A stretch of DNA of 64,000 nucleotides from Polynucleobacter paneuropaeus (GTDB lineage Bacteria > Pseudomonadota > Gammaproteobacteria > Burkholderiales > Burkholderiaceae): NCBI RefSeq assembly GCF_003261235.1, contig NZ_CP030085.1:1035454-1099453 (forward strand). Direction: 5' to 3'. The notes beneath the pieces were generated by a model, which saw nothing but the letters and a program-made list of their open reading frames with translations, ran no database searches and was not told the DNA's origin. Position 1 is the stretch's first letter. Each line of letters starts with the position of its first letter. Positions 15,055-24,603 of the stretch are shown here, piece after piece. Position numbers and translations under genes: made by a program.

Positions 15055-17283
15055 TTAAGCTTGTCCCTTTTTAGCCTCAGCTTTTTTTACCTCTAAGCGC
15101 CAAGCATGTAGCAATGGTTCGGTATAGCCATTGGGCTGCTCAAGGCCTTTGAAGATCAAATCACTCGCTGCTTTAAACGCATAAGAGTCTTTGTAATTTG
15201 GCATCATTGGCTTATATAAAGGATCGCCTGCGTTTTGTCCGTCAACAATAGCGGCCATCCGTTGCATAGCCTCCTCAACTTCTTCCTTACTTACATATTT
15301 GTGTAGCAACCAGTTTGCAATATGCTGACTAGAAATACGCAATGTGGCACGATCTTCCATTAAACCTACGTTATAAATATCGGGCACCTTAGAACAACCA
15401 ACACCTTGGTCAATCCAGCGAACTACATATCCCAAAATGCCCTGGCAATTATTATTCAGAGATTCGCGAATCTCCTCTTTAGTCCAATCGGGATATAGCG
15501 CAATTGGTACAGTCAAGAGGTCATCGGTTAAAGCCTCATACTCAGCTGCAGTATCTTGCTTCTCCATATCCTCTTGGATCTTGGCAACATCGACCTGGTG
15601 ATAATGAATTGCATGCAATGTAGCGGCAGTTGGGGATGGCACCCAAGCGGTATTCGCGCCAGCTAAAGGGTGTGCCCCTTTTTGCTCTACCATTTCCTTC
15701 ATCAAATCTGGTGCAGGCCACATGCCCTTACCAATCTGAGCGCGGCCACGTAGACCACAATCCAAGCCAGCTAACACGTTACGACGCTCATAAGCACCAA
15801 ACCATTTAGCGATTTTCATCCTACCTTTGCGTACCATAGCGCCGCCATACATTCCGGTATGCATTTCATCGCCAGTGCGATCCAAGAAACCAGTGTTAAT
15901 AAAAGCAACGCGCTCACTTGCGGCTGCAATCGCGGCCTTGATATTGACGCTCATACGGCGCTCTTCGTCCATGATGCCTAATTTGACTGTGTTCTCGGGT
16001 AAACCCAGTAATTTCTCAGCCCGACCAAAGAGCTCACAAGCAAATGCCACTTCTTCTGCGCTGTGCATTTTTGGCTTAACAATATAGACTGAGCCCTTGC
16101 GAGTATTACCAATCTTTTGCGAAGCAGGACGCTTAATGTCATATAAGGCGATCAAAACTGTTACTACAGCATCCAAGATGCCCTCGTAAATCTCTTTACC
16201 ACCTGCCGTCAAAATCGCAGGATTAGTCATCAAATGGCCAACGTTACGCAGGAACAAAAGCGAGCGCCCATGCAGAGTCACGATGCCATCCTTGGCATTA
16301 GTGGCGCCAATGCCAGCTTTGTATTGACGATCAGGATTGAGGGTACGGGTAAAGGTCTTGCCACCCTTGCTAACCTCTTCAACCAGCGTGCCCTTCAGGA
16401 TCCCTAACCAGTTCTCATAGGCGAGTACTTTGTCATCAGCATCAACAACTGCTACTGAATCCTCTAAATCCAAAATGGTTGAAAGTGCCGCTTCAAGCAC
16501 TACATCATTTACGCCAGCCGGATCAGCAGCGCCAATCGTTTTAGTCTTGTCTATTTGGATATCAATATGAATACCATGATTACGCAATAAAACTGAGGAT
16601 GGTGAAGAAGCCTCGCCTTGATAGCCAACAAACTGCTTCTCATCAACTAGACCAGTAGTGTTTCCATCTTTTAGCTTGACTGAAAGTTTATTGTCGATAA
16701 CAGAATACGCAACTACATCACTATAGGAGGCCTTTGATAATGGAGCGGCGTGATCCAAAAACTGACGCGCATAGGCAACAACTTTTGCACCACGAATTGG
16801 GTTGTATGCGCCTGCCTTAGTTGCACCATCTTCTTCGGAGATCACGTCTGTACCGTATAGAGCATCATACAAAGATCCCCAGCGGGCATTGGCAGCATTT
16901 AAAGCATAGCGCGCATTTAATACTGGAACAACGAGTTGTGGGCCAGCTTGTAGGGCTAGTTCATCATCTACATTTTGAGTGGTCGCTAAAGTCTTGGCAG
17001 GCACCTCCTCGATGTAGCCAATCTCGTTCAAATACTTGCGATAGGCTGGCATATCTTTGATTGGGCCTGGATTGGCTTTATGCCATTTATCCAAATCAAG
17101 CTGCAAGCGATCACGCTTAGCTAGTAAGGCTTCATTTTTAGGGGTGAGATCTTTAACGATTTCGTCAAAACCCTTCCAGAAATCAGCACTCTGAATGCCA
17201 GTACCAGGCAAAACTTTGTCTTCAATAAAGCGGTATAAGGGGGTAGCAACTTGTAAGCTATTGCAGGTGGTACGTGCTGTCAT
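15055..17283 (-). CDS. glcB: Malate synthase G
   Basis: Condenses glyoxylate with acetyl-CoA to malate (glyoxylate and glycolate use), cytoplasmic and monomeric. 742 residues, near the usual ~725 of the G isoform. Landmarks: LHGRSLLFLRNVGHLMTNPA, KPKMHSAEEVAFACELFGR, and RGRAQIGKGMW. ATG at 17283 was chosen because the codon six bases upstream is TTG and AGG lies 7 bases before the ATG. Neither glycolate oxidase nor isocitrate lyase is adjacent. Confidence 0.96.
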   Translation of the reverse strand: MTARTTCNSLQVATPLYRFIEDKVLPGTGIQSADFWKGFDEIVKDLTPKNEALLAKRDRLQLDLDKWHKANPGPIKDMPAYRKYLNEIGYIEEVPAKTLATTQNVDDELALQAGPQLVVPVLNARYALNAANARWGSLYDALYGTDVISEEDGATKAGAYNPIRGAKVVAYARQFLDHAAPLSKASYSDVVAYSVIDNKLSVKLKDGNTTGLVDEKQFVGYQGEASSPSSVLLRNHGIHIDIQIDKTKTIGAADPAGVNDVVLEAALSTILDLEDSVAVVDADDKVLAYENWLGILKGTLVEEVSKGGKTFTRTLNPDRQYKAGIGATNAKDGIVTLHGRSLLFLRNVGHLMTNPAILTAGGKEIYEGILDAVVTVLIALYDIKRPASQKIGNTRKGSVYIVKPKMHSAEEVAFACELFGRAEKLLGLPENTVKLGIMDEERRMSVNIKAAIAAASERVAFINTGFLDRTGDEMHTGMYGGAMVRKGRMKIAKWFGAYERRNVLAGLDCGLRGRAQIGKGMWPAPDLMKEMVEQKGAHPLAGANTAWVPSPTAATLHAIHYHQVDVAKIQEDMEKQDTAAEYEALTDDLLTVPIALYPDWTKEEIRESLNNNCQGILGYVVRWIDQGVGCSKVPDIYNVGLMEDRATLRISSQHIANWLLHKYVSKEEVEEAMQRMAAIVDGQNAGDPLYKPMMPNYKDSYAFKAASDLIFKGLEQPNGYTEPLLHAWRLEVKKAEAKKGQA

Positions 17284-17346
17284 GATCAAACCTATGTATC
17301 TAAATAAATGGAAAAGTTAAAAAAGAATGGGTTCTATGATTTTTGA

Positions 17347-18687
17347 TTAATCCTGAAATGGATGCTGGAGCAAAATGGTTTCATCGCGCTCTGGTCCGGT
17401 GGAGACCATCGCAATAGGCTTACCAGCAACTGCTTCAATCCTGCGTAAGAAATTTTGAGCCTCAGTAGGCAAGTTTTTCCACTCCCGAATACCGAAGGTA
17501 CTGCCCTGCCAGCCCGGAAAATCTTCATAGATTGGTTGGCAGCGGGCAACCGACTCAGCACCACGAGGAAGTACATCGAGTTGCTTGCCATCTAAGTTGT
17601 AACCTACGCATAAGCGAATGGTCTCTAAGCCATCCAAGACGTCTAACTTGGTAATGCAAAGGCCAGTCAAACCATTAATTTGGATTGAGCGCTTCAGTGC
17701 AGCAGCATCTAGCCAACCAGTGCGACGTGGACGACCGGTAACAGAGCCAAACTCTTTACCAACTTCAGCCAAGCGAATACCGATCGGATCTTGTTTAGCA
17801 GGGTTGTCATGGTCATACAACTCACTTGGGAATGGGCCTGCACCAACCCGCGTGCAATAGGCTTTAGTGATACCCAAGATGTAGTGCAAAGACTCTGGGC
17901 CAACACCAGACCCTGCAGCAGCATTACCCGCTACACAGTTGCTTGAGGTGACATAAGGATAGGTGCCGTGATCGATATCGAGCAAAGTACCTTGCGCACC
18001 TTCGAATAACAGATTCTTGCCGGCTTGTTCAGCAGCATATAAAGCGCTGGAGACATCTACGACCATCGGCGCGATGCGCTTAGCGTAAGACATTGCTTCA
18101 TCTAAAGTTCGCTGAAAATCTACAGGCTCTGCACCGTAGTAATTTGTCAGCATGAAGTTGTGGAACTCGAGATTCTCACGCAGTTGCTCAGCAAACTTTT
18201 CTGGATAGAACAAATCCTGTACACGTAAGGCGCGGCGAGCCACTTTATCCTCATAAGCAGGGCCAATGCCGCGGCCGGTTGTGCCAATTTTGGCTTCACC
18301 GCGTTTTTTCTCGCGCGCTTGGTCAATGGCAACGTGATACGGCAGGATCAAAGTGGCCGCCTCAGAGATCTTCAAACGGGATTGCACATCCAGACCTGCC
18401 GCTTCGAGTTCACCAATCTCTTTAAACAAAGCCTCTGGTGAAAGGACTACGCCGTTACCGATGTAGCAAATCACATCCTTGTGCATGATTCCAGAGGGAA
18501 TCAGACGGAGAATGGTTTTCTTGTCACCAATGATGAGGGTATGGCCTGCGTTATGCCCTCCCTGAAAGCGCACTACTGCTTGTGCATGATCCGTCAGCCA
18601 ATCAACGACCTTACCTTTGCCTTCGTCACCCCACTGTGTGCCAATGACAACGACATTACGACCATGTACTTCTTGCTTTACCGACAT
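17347..18687 (-). CDS. purA: Adenylosuccinate synthetase
   Basis: GTP-dependent ligation of aspartate to IMP, first step from IMP to AMP. The P-loop region GTQWGDEGKGKVVDWL near residue 15 is diagnostic, as are LLFEGAQGTLLDIDHGTYPYVTSS and TGRPRRTGWLDAA. 446 residues from the ATG at 18687; an in-frame ATG two codons earlier would put the GGA of the ribosome-binding site against the start codon. It is last in the hflX-hflK-hisZ-purA run, the usual Burkholderiales order. Confidence 0.97.
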   Translation of the reverse strand: MSVKQEVHGRNVVVIGTQWGDEGKGKVVDWLTDHAQAVVRFQGGHNAGHTLIIGDKKTILRLIPSGIMHKDVICYIGNGVVLSPEALFKEIGELEAAGLDVQSRLKISEAATLILPYHVAIDQAREKKRGEAKIGTTGRGIGPAYEDKVARRALRVQDLFYPEKFAEQLRENLEFHNFMLTNYYGAEPVDFQRTLDEAMSYAKRIAPMVVDVSSALYAAEQAGKNLLFEGAQGTLLDIDHGTYPYVTSSNCVAGNAAAGSGVGPESLHYILGITKAYCTRVGAGPFPSELYDHDNPAKQDPIGIRLAEVGKEFGSVTGRPRRTGWLDAAALKRSIQINGLTGLCITKLDVLDGLETIRLCVGYNLDGKQLDVLPRGAESVARCQPIYEDFPGWQGSTFGIREWKNLPTEAQNFLRRIEAVAGKPIAMVSTGPERDETILLQHPFQD

Positions 18688-18720
18688 AACCATTCCAAAT
18701 CAAGATTAATAAAATAGGGT

Positions 18721-19884
18721 TTACTTTTGACTCACCGACCACTTGCCACCTTGCTTCACTAACTCGCGGTCACAGACATATTCAGCAGATTGCATTGGCT
18801 CTCCAGCATTCAACTGAATAATGACTTCGCCAGCTTGGCGCAGGCTATCAATCACTTGCTTGAGCTGGGCATCATTATCCCAAGGTGCCAGAATCGCCTT
18901 CTTCGGCTTTTGATGAGGAGACAAACTCGCCAGCGTTAATAAATCGAGTGAGAATCCCGTTGCTGGGCGTGCACGGCCAAAGGCTTTGCCAACTTGATCA
19001 TAGCGTCCACCCCTAGCAATAGGCTGTGGAAGTTTATCAATGTAGGCAGCAAACATCACGCCGCTGTGATATTGATATCCACGTAAATCTGCAAGATCAA
19101 TACTCAGTTCGAGACCTTTCGATAGATCACTCGCTGATTCAATTAAGTGGGCTAACTGCGCAAGTGCTTCTTTGACCTCGGGGGTTTGGGGCAAGGCAGT
19201 CTTTGCTTTGTTAAGAACTTCTGCACAGGGTCCATTGAGCTCAGTTAAAGCAAGTAGCGCTTTAGCAGTTTGTTCTGGAAGTGATTTTGCCCAAACACTT
19301 AAGCGTGGACGGTCTTTACTCTGAAGCAAGCCATACAAAGCTTCCATCTCAATACTTGCAAGGTTCTCTTTAGCAAGGATGCCATTCAGAATACCGGCGT
19401 GTGAGAGGTCTAAATAGACTTTATCCAAACCCGCTAAGCTCAAGGTCTTAAGTAATAAGGTAATGGCCTCTAAATCCGCTTGCCAGGTTGCGCAGCCATA
19501 AATCTCAGCGCCAAGTTGCAATTCTTCTCTTGCGGTACTTCCAACTGGGGTACGCGCGTGCGCAACCGAGCCTGCATAACAAAGACGGGTTACGCCCTCG
19601 CGATTAAGTAAGTGGGCATCAATACGAGCCACTTGTGGCGTAATGTCAGCACGCAAACCCAAGGTACGGCCCGATAACTGATCAACCAGTTTGAAAGTTT
19701 GTAGGTTGAGATCGGAGCCAGTACCGGTCAATAAAGAATCCAGAAACTCCAAAATTGGAGGCGCAACCAATTCATAACCGTAGGATTGATAGAGATCCAA
19801 AATGTTTCGGCGCAAAGTCTCAACCTTGCGGGCCTGGGCTGGCAAAACATCAGCAATATCTTCTGGAAGTAACCAACGATTCAT
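18721..19884 (-). CDS. hisZ: ATP phosphoribosyltransferase regulatory subunit HisZ
   Basis: Histidyl-tRNA-synthetase-like protein without aminoacylation role. It pairs with the short form of HisG to form the first, histidine-inhibited enzyme of histidine synthesis. The 387 residues begin with the class II fold (LLPEDIADVLPAQARKVETL, LRADITPQVARIDA) and contain GGRYDQVGKAFGRARPATGFS, but end without the HisRS anticodon-binding domain. A true hisS lies at 25319, which supports the assignment. The genome should therefore have a short HisG. Confidence 0.94.
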   Translation of the reverse strand: MNRWLLPEDIADVLPAQARKVETLRRNILDLYQSYGYELVAPPILEFLDSLLTGTGSDLNLQTFKLVDQLSGRTLGLRADITPQVARIDAHLLNREGVTRLCYAGSVAHARTPVGSTAREELQLGAEIYGCATWQADLEAITLLLKTLSLAGLDKVYLDLSHAGILNGILAKENLASIEMEALYGLLQSKDRPRLSVWAKSLPEQTAKALLALTELNGPCAEVLNKAKTALPQTPEVKEALAQLAHLIESASDLSKGLELSIDLADLRGYQYHSGVMFAAYIDKLPQPIARGGRYDQVGKAFGRARPATGFSLDLLTLASLSPHQKPKKAILAPWDNDAQLKQVIDSLRQAGEVIIQLNAGEPMQSAEYVCDRELVKQGGKWSVSQK

Positions 19885-19925
19885 TATTTTGAGCTCTATT
19901 CTTTCACTGTTTTCGTATTGATCAC

Positions 19926-20495
19926 TTATCGGGACTCCCGATCTCGACTTCTCAAGAGATCCCGTTTCACTTCAGGGCGAGCTGTTGGAGTGCTATTGGG
20001 TGCACTCGCGCTTGGAGCAGATGGAGTCGCCACTGGCTCAGCGGGCTTAGCAACACTAGCACTTGCAGGTAAAGGATCGAGCTCTACGCTCTGTATCGGC
20101 CAAGGCTGATGCCAATGAAAACCCTCACTCGCTGGGGACGCATCCTTACCAAAAGTTTTGATAACACCAGTTCGGCCTTCTGGAACAACGTAGAAGCCAC
20201 TACCTAGCCACAGCATGACAAATGCCAGGATAACCACTACGTAACCAGCGTAACGACTGAGTGGATTGGCATTGTCTTTAGCACCAAAATAGCTGCTGAG
20301 GCGATTATTAAAATCACGCCACAACTCATCTAAATCTGGAGGACCGTCCGGCTTTTCAGGCTGTCGATTGGGCGAACTGGGTGGCAGATTACTTTTTAGA
20401 GCTTGTTCATTCCCCTGCTCATCTTTAGCTTCTTTTGATCCTTGGCTTTCGCCAGAATCGTTTACTGCAAAGAGGTTAAGAAATTTACGCGTCAT
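19926..20495 (-). pseudogene. hflK: Truncated hflK: N-terminal part only, SPFH domain lost
   Basis: The 189-residue product starts like HflK: acidic/Pro-rich cytoplasmic arm with DLDELWRDFNNRLSSYF (54-70), a membrane span (82-104), then GFYVVPEGRTGVIKTFGK and EGFHWHQPWPIQSVE, where the SPFH domain should continue for over 250 residues. Instead an Ala/Pro/Ser-rich tail (140-172) and a charged end lead to TAA. hflC, normally next, is absent: only 41 bases separate this stop from hisZ. HflK/HflC form the cage around FtsH, which this product cannot do. It may still be a translated membrane stub, since it overlaps hflX by 11 bases. Confidence 0.8.
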
Positions 20496-21732
20496 TCGGT
20501 GAATAAATAATGCTCGGAATAGGATTAAATTCAGCAGTTTCTGGTCGTTCTGGCAAAGGGGCTAAAAACTCGTCCGAGGCCATCTGCTGCTTGGCACGGC
20601 TCTGTTCTGCCCTCATTTTATCAGTCATTTCTGAGCACTCTGCCAGCGCTGATCTCAGTAAATCGAGGCCCAAGCCTGACTGGGCGGACAGGAAAATCTG
20701 CTTTGGGATACCCTGCCCATCCCTCACCAAAACAGGGCCTTTAGTAAAGGTTTGGGGCATTAAATCGATCTTGTTCATGATCTCAATACGGGAGATCTCA
20801 TCAGCCCCAATTTCAGCCAAAACGGCCTCAACCTCGGCAATTTGCTCTTTCATGACCGGACTGCAGGCATCAATCACATGCAGGATCAGATCCGCATGAA
20901 TAGTCTCGTCCAAGGTCGCCCGAAAGGCTTCCACCAGTTGGTGCGGTAGTTCACGGATAAATCCAACCGTATCAGACACCACAATAGAACCAATCCCATC
21001 GAGGTGAACGCGGCGTGAGGTCGTATCGAGAGTTGCAAAGAGTTGGTCAGCAGCATAGGTGCCCGCTTTGGTCAGCGAATTGAATAAAGTCGATTTACCC
21101 GCATTGGTATATCCCACCAAGGAGACTGAAAAGACTGCTTGACGATGACGTGACCGCCTTTGGGTTCTTTGCTGACGCTGGAGTTTTTCAAGTTCACTCT
21201 CCAGGCGCTTGGCCTTGGTCGCCAGCATCCGGCGATCCAACTCCATCTGGGTTTCACCAGGCCCACCTCGCACACCAATACCACCGCGCTGTCGCTCCAA
21301 GTGACTCCATGCGCGCACGAGGCGCGACATGCGATAACGCACTTGCGCTAACTCCACTTGGGTCTTACCAATATGGCTTTGGGCGCGTTGACTAAAGATG
21401 TCCAGAATGAGACCGGTACGGTCCATTACATGCCGACCCAAATGGCGCTCAAGATTACGTTGCTGAGTAGGTGATAAGGGATGATTAAAAATGGCTAACT
21501 CAGCGTCATGCTCTTCCATAACGCGCTTGAGCTCATTGACTTTACCTGAGCCAATAAATAAAGCCGGATCGGTTTTGCCTTTACGAGCGATGACACTTGC
21601 GGTCGGAATGGAGCCTGCACTATCAGCCAGAAGACTGAGCTCGGCCATGCTGTCTGCAAAATCTTCGCGTCCGGTATCTACTCCAACCAGAACGGCGCGT
21701 GCCGCATCGACTCCGGTGTTATACAGAGCCAC
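20485..21732 (-). CDS. hflX: Ribosome-associated GTPase HflX
   Basis: GTPase that splits stalled 70S ribosomes. 415 residues: N-terminal HflX domain with the glycine-rich RQRGGIGVRGGPGETQMELD, then a G domain with G1 GYTNAGKSTLF, G3 DTVGF, and G4 NKID. It starts at GTG (21732), inside the end of hfq (14-base overlap), which implies translational coupling; AAGAAG next to the GTG is a poor ribosome-binding site. Confidence 0.96.
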   Translation of the reverse strand: MALYNTGVDAARAVLVGVDTGREDFADSMAELSLLADSAGSIPTASVIARKGKTDPALFIGSGKVNELKRVMEEHDAELAIFNHPLSPTQQRNLERHLGRHVMDRTGLILDIFSQRAQSHIGKTQVELAQVRYRMSRLVRAWSHLERQRGGIGVRGGPGETQMELDRRMLATKAKRLESELEKLQRQQRTQRRSRHRQAVFSVSLVGYTNAGKSTLFNSLTKAGTYAADQLFATLDTTSRRVHLDGIGSIVVSDTVGFIRELPHQLVEAFRATLDETIHADLILHVIDACSPVMKEQIAEVEAVLAEIGADEISRIEIMNKIDLMPQTFTKGPVLVRDGQGIPKQIFLSAQSGLGLDLLRSALAECSEMTDKMRAEQSRAKQQMASDEFLAPLPERPETAEFNPIPSIIYSPNDA

Positions 21733-21961
21733 CTTCTTCTAAACGAAATTCCACTGCACGTGCGGGAACAATAGTTGAGATGGCATGTTTATAAACCATC
21801 TGAGTCACGGTATTGCGCAAAAGCACGACATACTGATCAAATGATTCGATATTGCCTTGGAGCTTAATGCCGTTCACGAGATATATCGAGACAGGCACGT
21901 GCTCTTTACGCAAGGTATTTAAGAACGGGTCTTGTAATAACTGAATGGGTTTAGTGCTCAT
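21719..21961 (-). CDS. hfq: RNA chaperone Hfq
   Basis: Hexameric RNA chaperone that pairs small RNAs with mRNAs. The 80-residue protein has the Sm1 segment (QDPFLNTLRKEHVPVSIYLV) and the Sm2 motif VYKHAIST (YKHA), with a very short C-terminal tail. It heads the hfq-hflX-hflK group. Its presence makes Hfq-dependent small RNAs, such as the candidate at 4845, plausible in this organism. Confidence 0.97.
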   Translation of the reverse strand: MSTKPIQLLQDPFLNTLRKEHVPVSIYLVNGIKLQGNIESFDQYVVLLRNTVTQMVYKHAISTIVPARAVEFRLEEGGSV

Positions 21962-22087
21962 ACTGCTCCTTACTGATTATTAGTGTGCTTATAGTTTGGG
22001 AGTCTTGCTTTTTTATTGACTATGGTTTTCCGGCAAATTTCATGCTGCGGGACTATCTATCTTACGCCTATCTGGGCGTTTTTTACA

Positions 22088-23452
22088 TCACCGTTTTTTT
22101 CCTTTTTTGCCTTTATCGGTATCGACATAGGGGTTTTTGGCGGTATTCATCTGAATTCGGAGCGGAGTGCCCCGTAATTTAAAGACGTCCCGAAAGCGGC
22201 CCTCGAGATAGCGCTTATAGCTATCGGTCACGCCACTCAAGGAAGTGCCATGAATCACCACAATTGGAGGGTTCATACCCCCTTGGTGTGCATAACGTAA
22301 TTTTGGACGGCCCATGCCCACCCGTTTAGGCTGTTGGTGCTCTACCGCTTCTTGCAAGATGCGGGTCAAACGCGGGGTTGGTAATTTGGCCATCGCTGCT
22401 GCATAAGCGGCATCAATATCCTTAAAAAGTTCTTTAAGACCCGTCCCTTTTTTGGCAGAGATAGGATGAACGTTTGCAAAATCCAAGAAACGCAGTTTCT
22501 GGGCAATCTCCAAACGGGCACGCTCTTTGACATAGCTATCAATACCATCCCATTTATTAACCGCAACTACCAAGGCTCTGCCTGCTTCCACAATAAAGCC
22601 AGCGATATGGGCATCTTGCTCAGAAATATCTTGTTGTGCATCGAGCATCAAAATCACAACATTGCAATCGGCAATGGCTTGTAAGGTTTTTACGACTGAG
22701 AACTTTTCAATGGCTTCGAATACTTTACCGCGGCGTCGCAAACCGGCGGTGTCGACCAAGATGAAGGGTTTGCCATTACGCTCAAACGGTACTTCAATCG
22801 CATCGCGGGTTGTACCGGGCATATCAAATGCAATGACCCGCTCTTCACCAATGAGTTTATTGATGAGAGTCGATTTACCCACATTCGGACGACCCACTAC
22901 GGCAATCTTGACGGGGCGATTAGTAGCATCACCCTCTTCCTCGGGCTCAGGCTCGGCAATGCCGAGTGAGTCGAGTGCATCATCAATTAAGCCACGTACC
23001 CCATCACCGTGCGCGGAGGAGATTGGAAAAGGCTCACCTAATCCCAGCTCATGAAAGTCTGCTGTTACTACACCGGCTTGCATGCCTTCTGTTTTATTGA
23101 CTGCCAGAATGATGGGTCGACCTGTCTTGCGTAAGAAATCCGCAATCACACGATCTTGTGGCGCCATACCTAAGCGACCATCTACCAAGAAAATCACAAT
23201 ATCAGATTCAGCAACAGCTTGTTTGGTTTGCTTGGCCATCTCAGCCACAATGCCGGTCTTAGCAACAGGCTCAAAGCCGCCGGTATCAACACAGATAAAT
23301 GCACGCTCGCCGATACGGCCTTTACCGTAGTGACGATCCCGCGTTAATCCAGAGAAATCCGCTACGAGTGCATCACGCGAGCGGGTTAAACGGTTAAATA
23401 GAGTGGACTTCCCAACATTGGGGCGACCGACGATCGTGATGACTGGATTCAT
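22088..23452 (-). CDS. der: GTPase Der (EngA)
   Basis: Essential GTPase for 50S subunit maturation. 454 residues with two tandem G domains, each carrying GRPNVGKST (residues 8-16 and about 187-195), and a C-terminal KH-like domain ending in a Lys-rich tail. Its ATG overlaps the bamB stop (ATGA), so both are coupled, as in most beta- and gammaproteobacteria. Confidence 0.97.
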   Translation of the reverse strand: MNPVITIVGRPNVGKSTLFNRLTRSRDALVADFSGLTRDRHYGKGRIGERAFICVDTGGFEPVAKTGIVAEMAKQTKQAVAESDIVIFLVDGRLGMAPQDRVIADFLRKTGRPIILAVNKTEGMQAGVVTADFHELGLGEPFPISSAHGDGVRGLIDDALDSLGIAEPEPEEEGDATNRPVKIAVVGRPNVGKSTLINKLIGEERVIAFDMPGTTRDAIEVPFERNGKPFILVDTAGLRRRGKVFEAIEKFSVVKTLQAIADCNVVILMLDAQQDISEQDAHIAGFIVEAGRALVVAVNKWDGIDSYVKERARLEIAQKLRFLDFANVHPISAKKGTGLKELFKDIDAAYAAAMAKLPTPRLTRILQEAVEHQQPKRVGMGRPKLRYAHQGGMNPPIVVIHGTSLSGVTDSYKRYLEGRFRDVFKLRGTPLRIQMNTAKNPYVDTDKGKKGKKR

Positions 23453-24603
23453 TTAGGACTGTACGCCGCAATTTTTCCACCTTGGGATGTGACCAAGATT
23501 AATCCACCCACCGCAATGGGTGCAGCAGTAATGGGGCTACTGTCATGACGCACCCGAGCCACCATCTCGCCATTGCTTTGATCAAATGCGTGGATATAAC
23601 CTTGTGCATCCCCCATCAACAAGACTCTGCCAATGGCTAGAGGTTCACCAACATCACGGTTCTGTAATTTTGTACTTTCCCAAATTTGGCTGCCATCTTT
23701 AGACGCAAAGGCGGTCACGATCGATTTTTCATTGGCAGAGAAAACCATATCGGGGCTTTGGGCAGTACCTGTAAAGCTTGAATAATCTTTAAACCAGAGT
23801 AAGTTGCCACCGCGTGCCTGACCACAACCAATGCGACCTTGATAGGAAACCGCACACAGCACATCACCCTCCATGCTGGGCTTAGCAGTGACATCATTTA
23901 AACGCTCGATCTCTGAAAATCCTTTCGGAAAAGAAATCGGCGTTTCCCAAATCAGGCCGCCATTCGCTAAGGCAATCATGCCAAAACGTCCGCCAGCAAA
24001 GCCAGTCACAATCACCTGGTCGTTAATGACTAACATGCCATAGCCAACGCGCAAGGAAAGTGAAGATTGTTGACGTTGATAAATCCACTTACGGACACCC
24101 GTCTTGGCATCCAAACCAATAAAGCGATTATCCAAAGCCCGAATAACGACCACTCCAGCAGCAACCACTGGCTCGGTGAGTACTTCGCTACCAATATTGA
24201 CATCCCAAATGCGTTTACCGGTGTCATCGAATGCGTAAACCGTGCCTTTACCGCTAACCACCACAGTAGTGCTGCCATCCGAACCAGGGCCGATGGAGAG
24301 TTTTTCAGGAACATCGGTAGACCAAACCTTCTTACCGGTCATCACATCCAGCTTGGTCAGATCCCCATTGTGGGATGCTGCATAAACACCATCACCTGCA
24401 ACAGCCAAATGAAAGTTAAATGGATCTGAAGAACTCACCTTGGCAGTCCATACCGGAGTGAGCTCAAATTGATTCTTGACTTCGGTTAATTCAGCGGGCT
24501 TACGAACCCGATTATTACCAGAGCAGGCAACTAAACTGATAGCCAGGGCAAGTATCAATGCGCTTGAGAGGAACTTCGTTATGGCTTTCATCATTGAACT
24601 CAC
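23449..24603 (-). CDS. bamB: Outer membrane assembly lipoprotein BamB
   Basis: Lipoprotein of the BAM complex that inserts beta-barrel proteins. 384 residues: signal peptide with lipobox LVAC (Cys27), then an eight-bladed PQQ-like propeller with repeated pairs such as GKKVWSTDV, GKRIWDVNIG and GVRKWIY. It begins at GTG (24603), which overlaps the yfgM stop as GTGA and has GGAGGAG 7 bases upstream; ATG codons at 24594 and 24591 are alternatives. Confidence 0.95.
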   Translation of the reverse strand: MSSMMKAITKFLSSALILALAISLVACSGNNRVRKPAELTEVKNQFELTPVWTAKVSSSDPFNFHLAVAGDGVYAASHNGDLTKLDVMTGKKVWSTDVPEKLSIGPGSDGSTTVVVSGKGTVYAFDDTGKRIWDVNIGSEVLTEPVVAAGVVVIRALDNRFIGLDAKTGVRKWIYQRQQSSLSLRVGYGMLVINDQVIVTGFAGGRFGMIALANGGLIWETPISFPKGFSEIERLNDVTAKPSMEGDVLCAVSYQGRIGCGQARGGNLLWFKDYSSFTGTAQSPDMVFSANEKSIVTAFASKDGSQIWESTKLQNRDVGEPLAIGRVLLMGDAQGYIHAFDQSNGEMVARVRHDSSPITAAPIAVGGLILVTSQGGKIAAYSPK

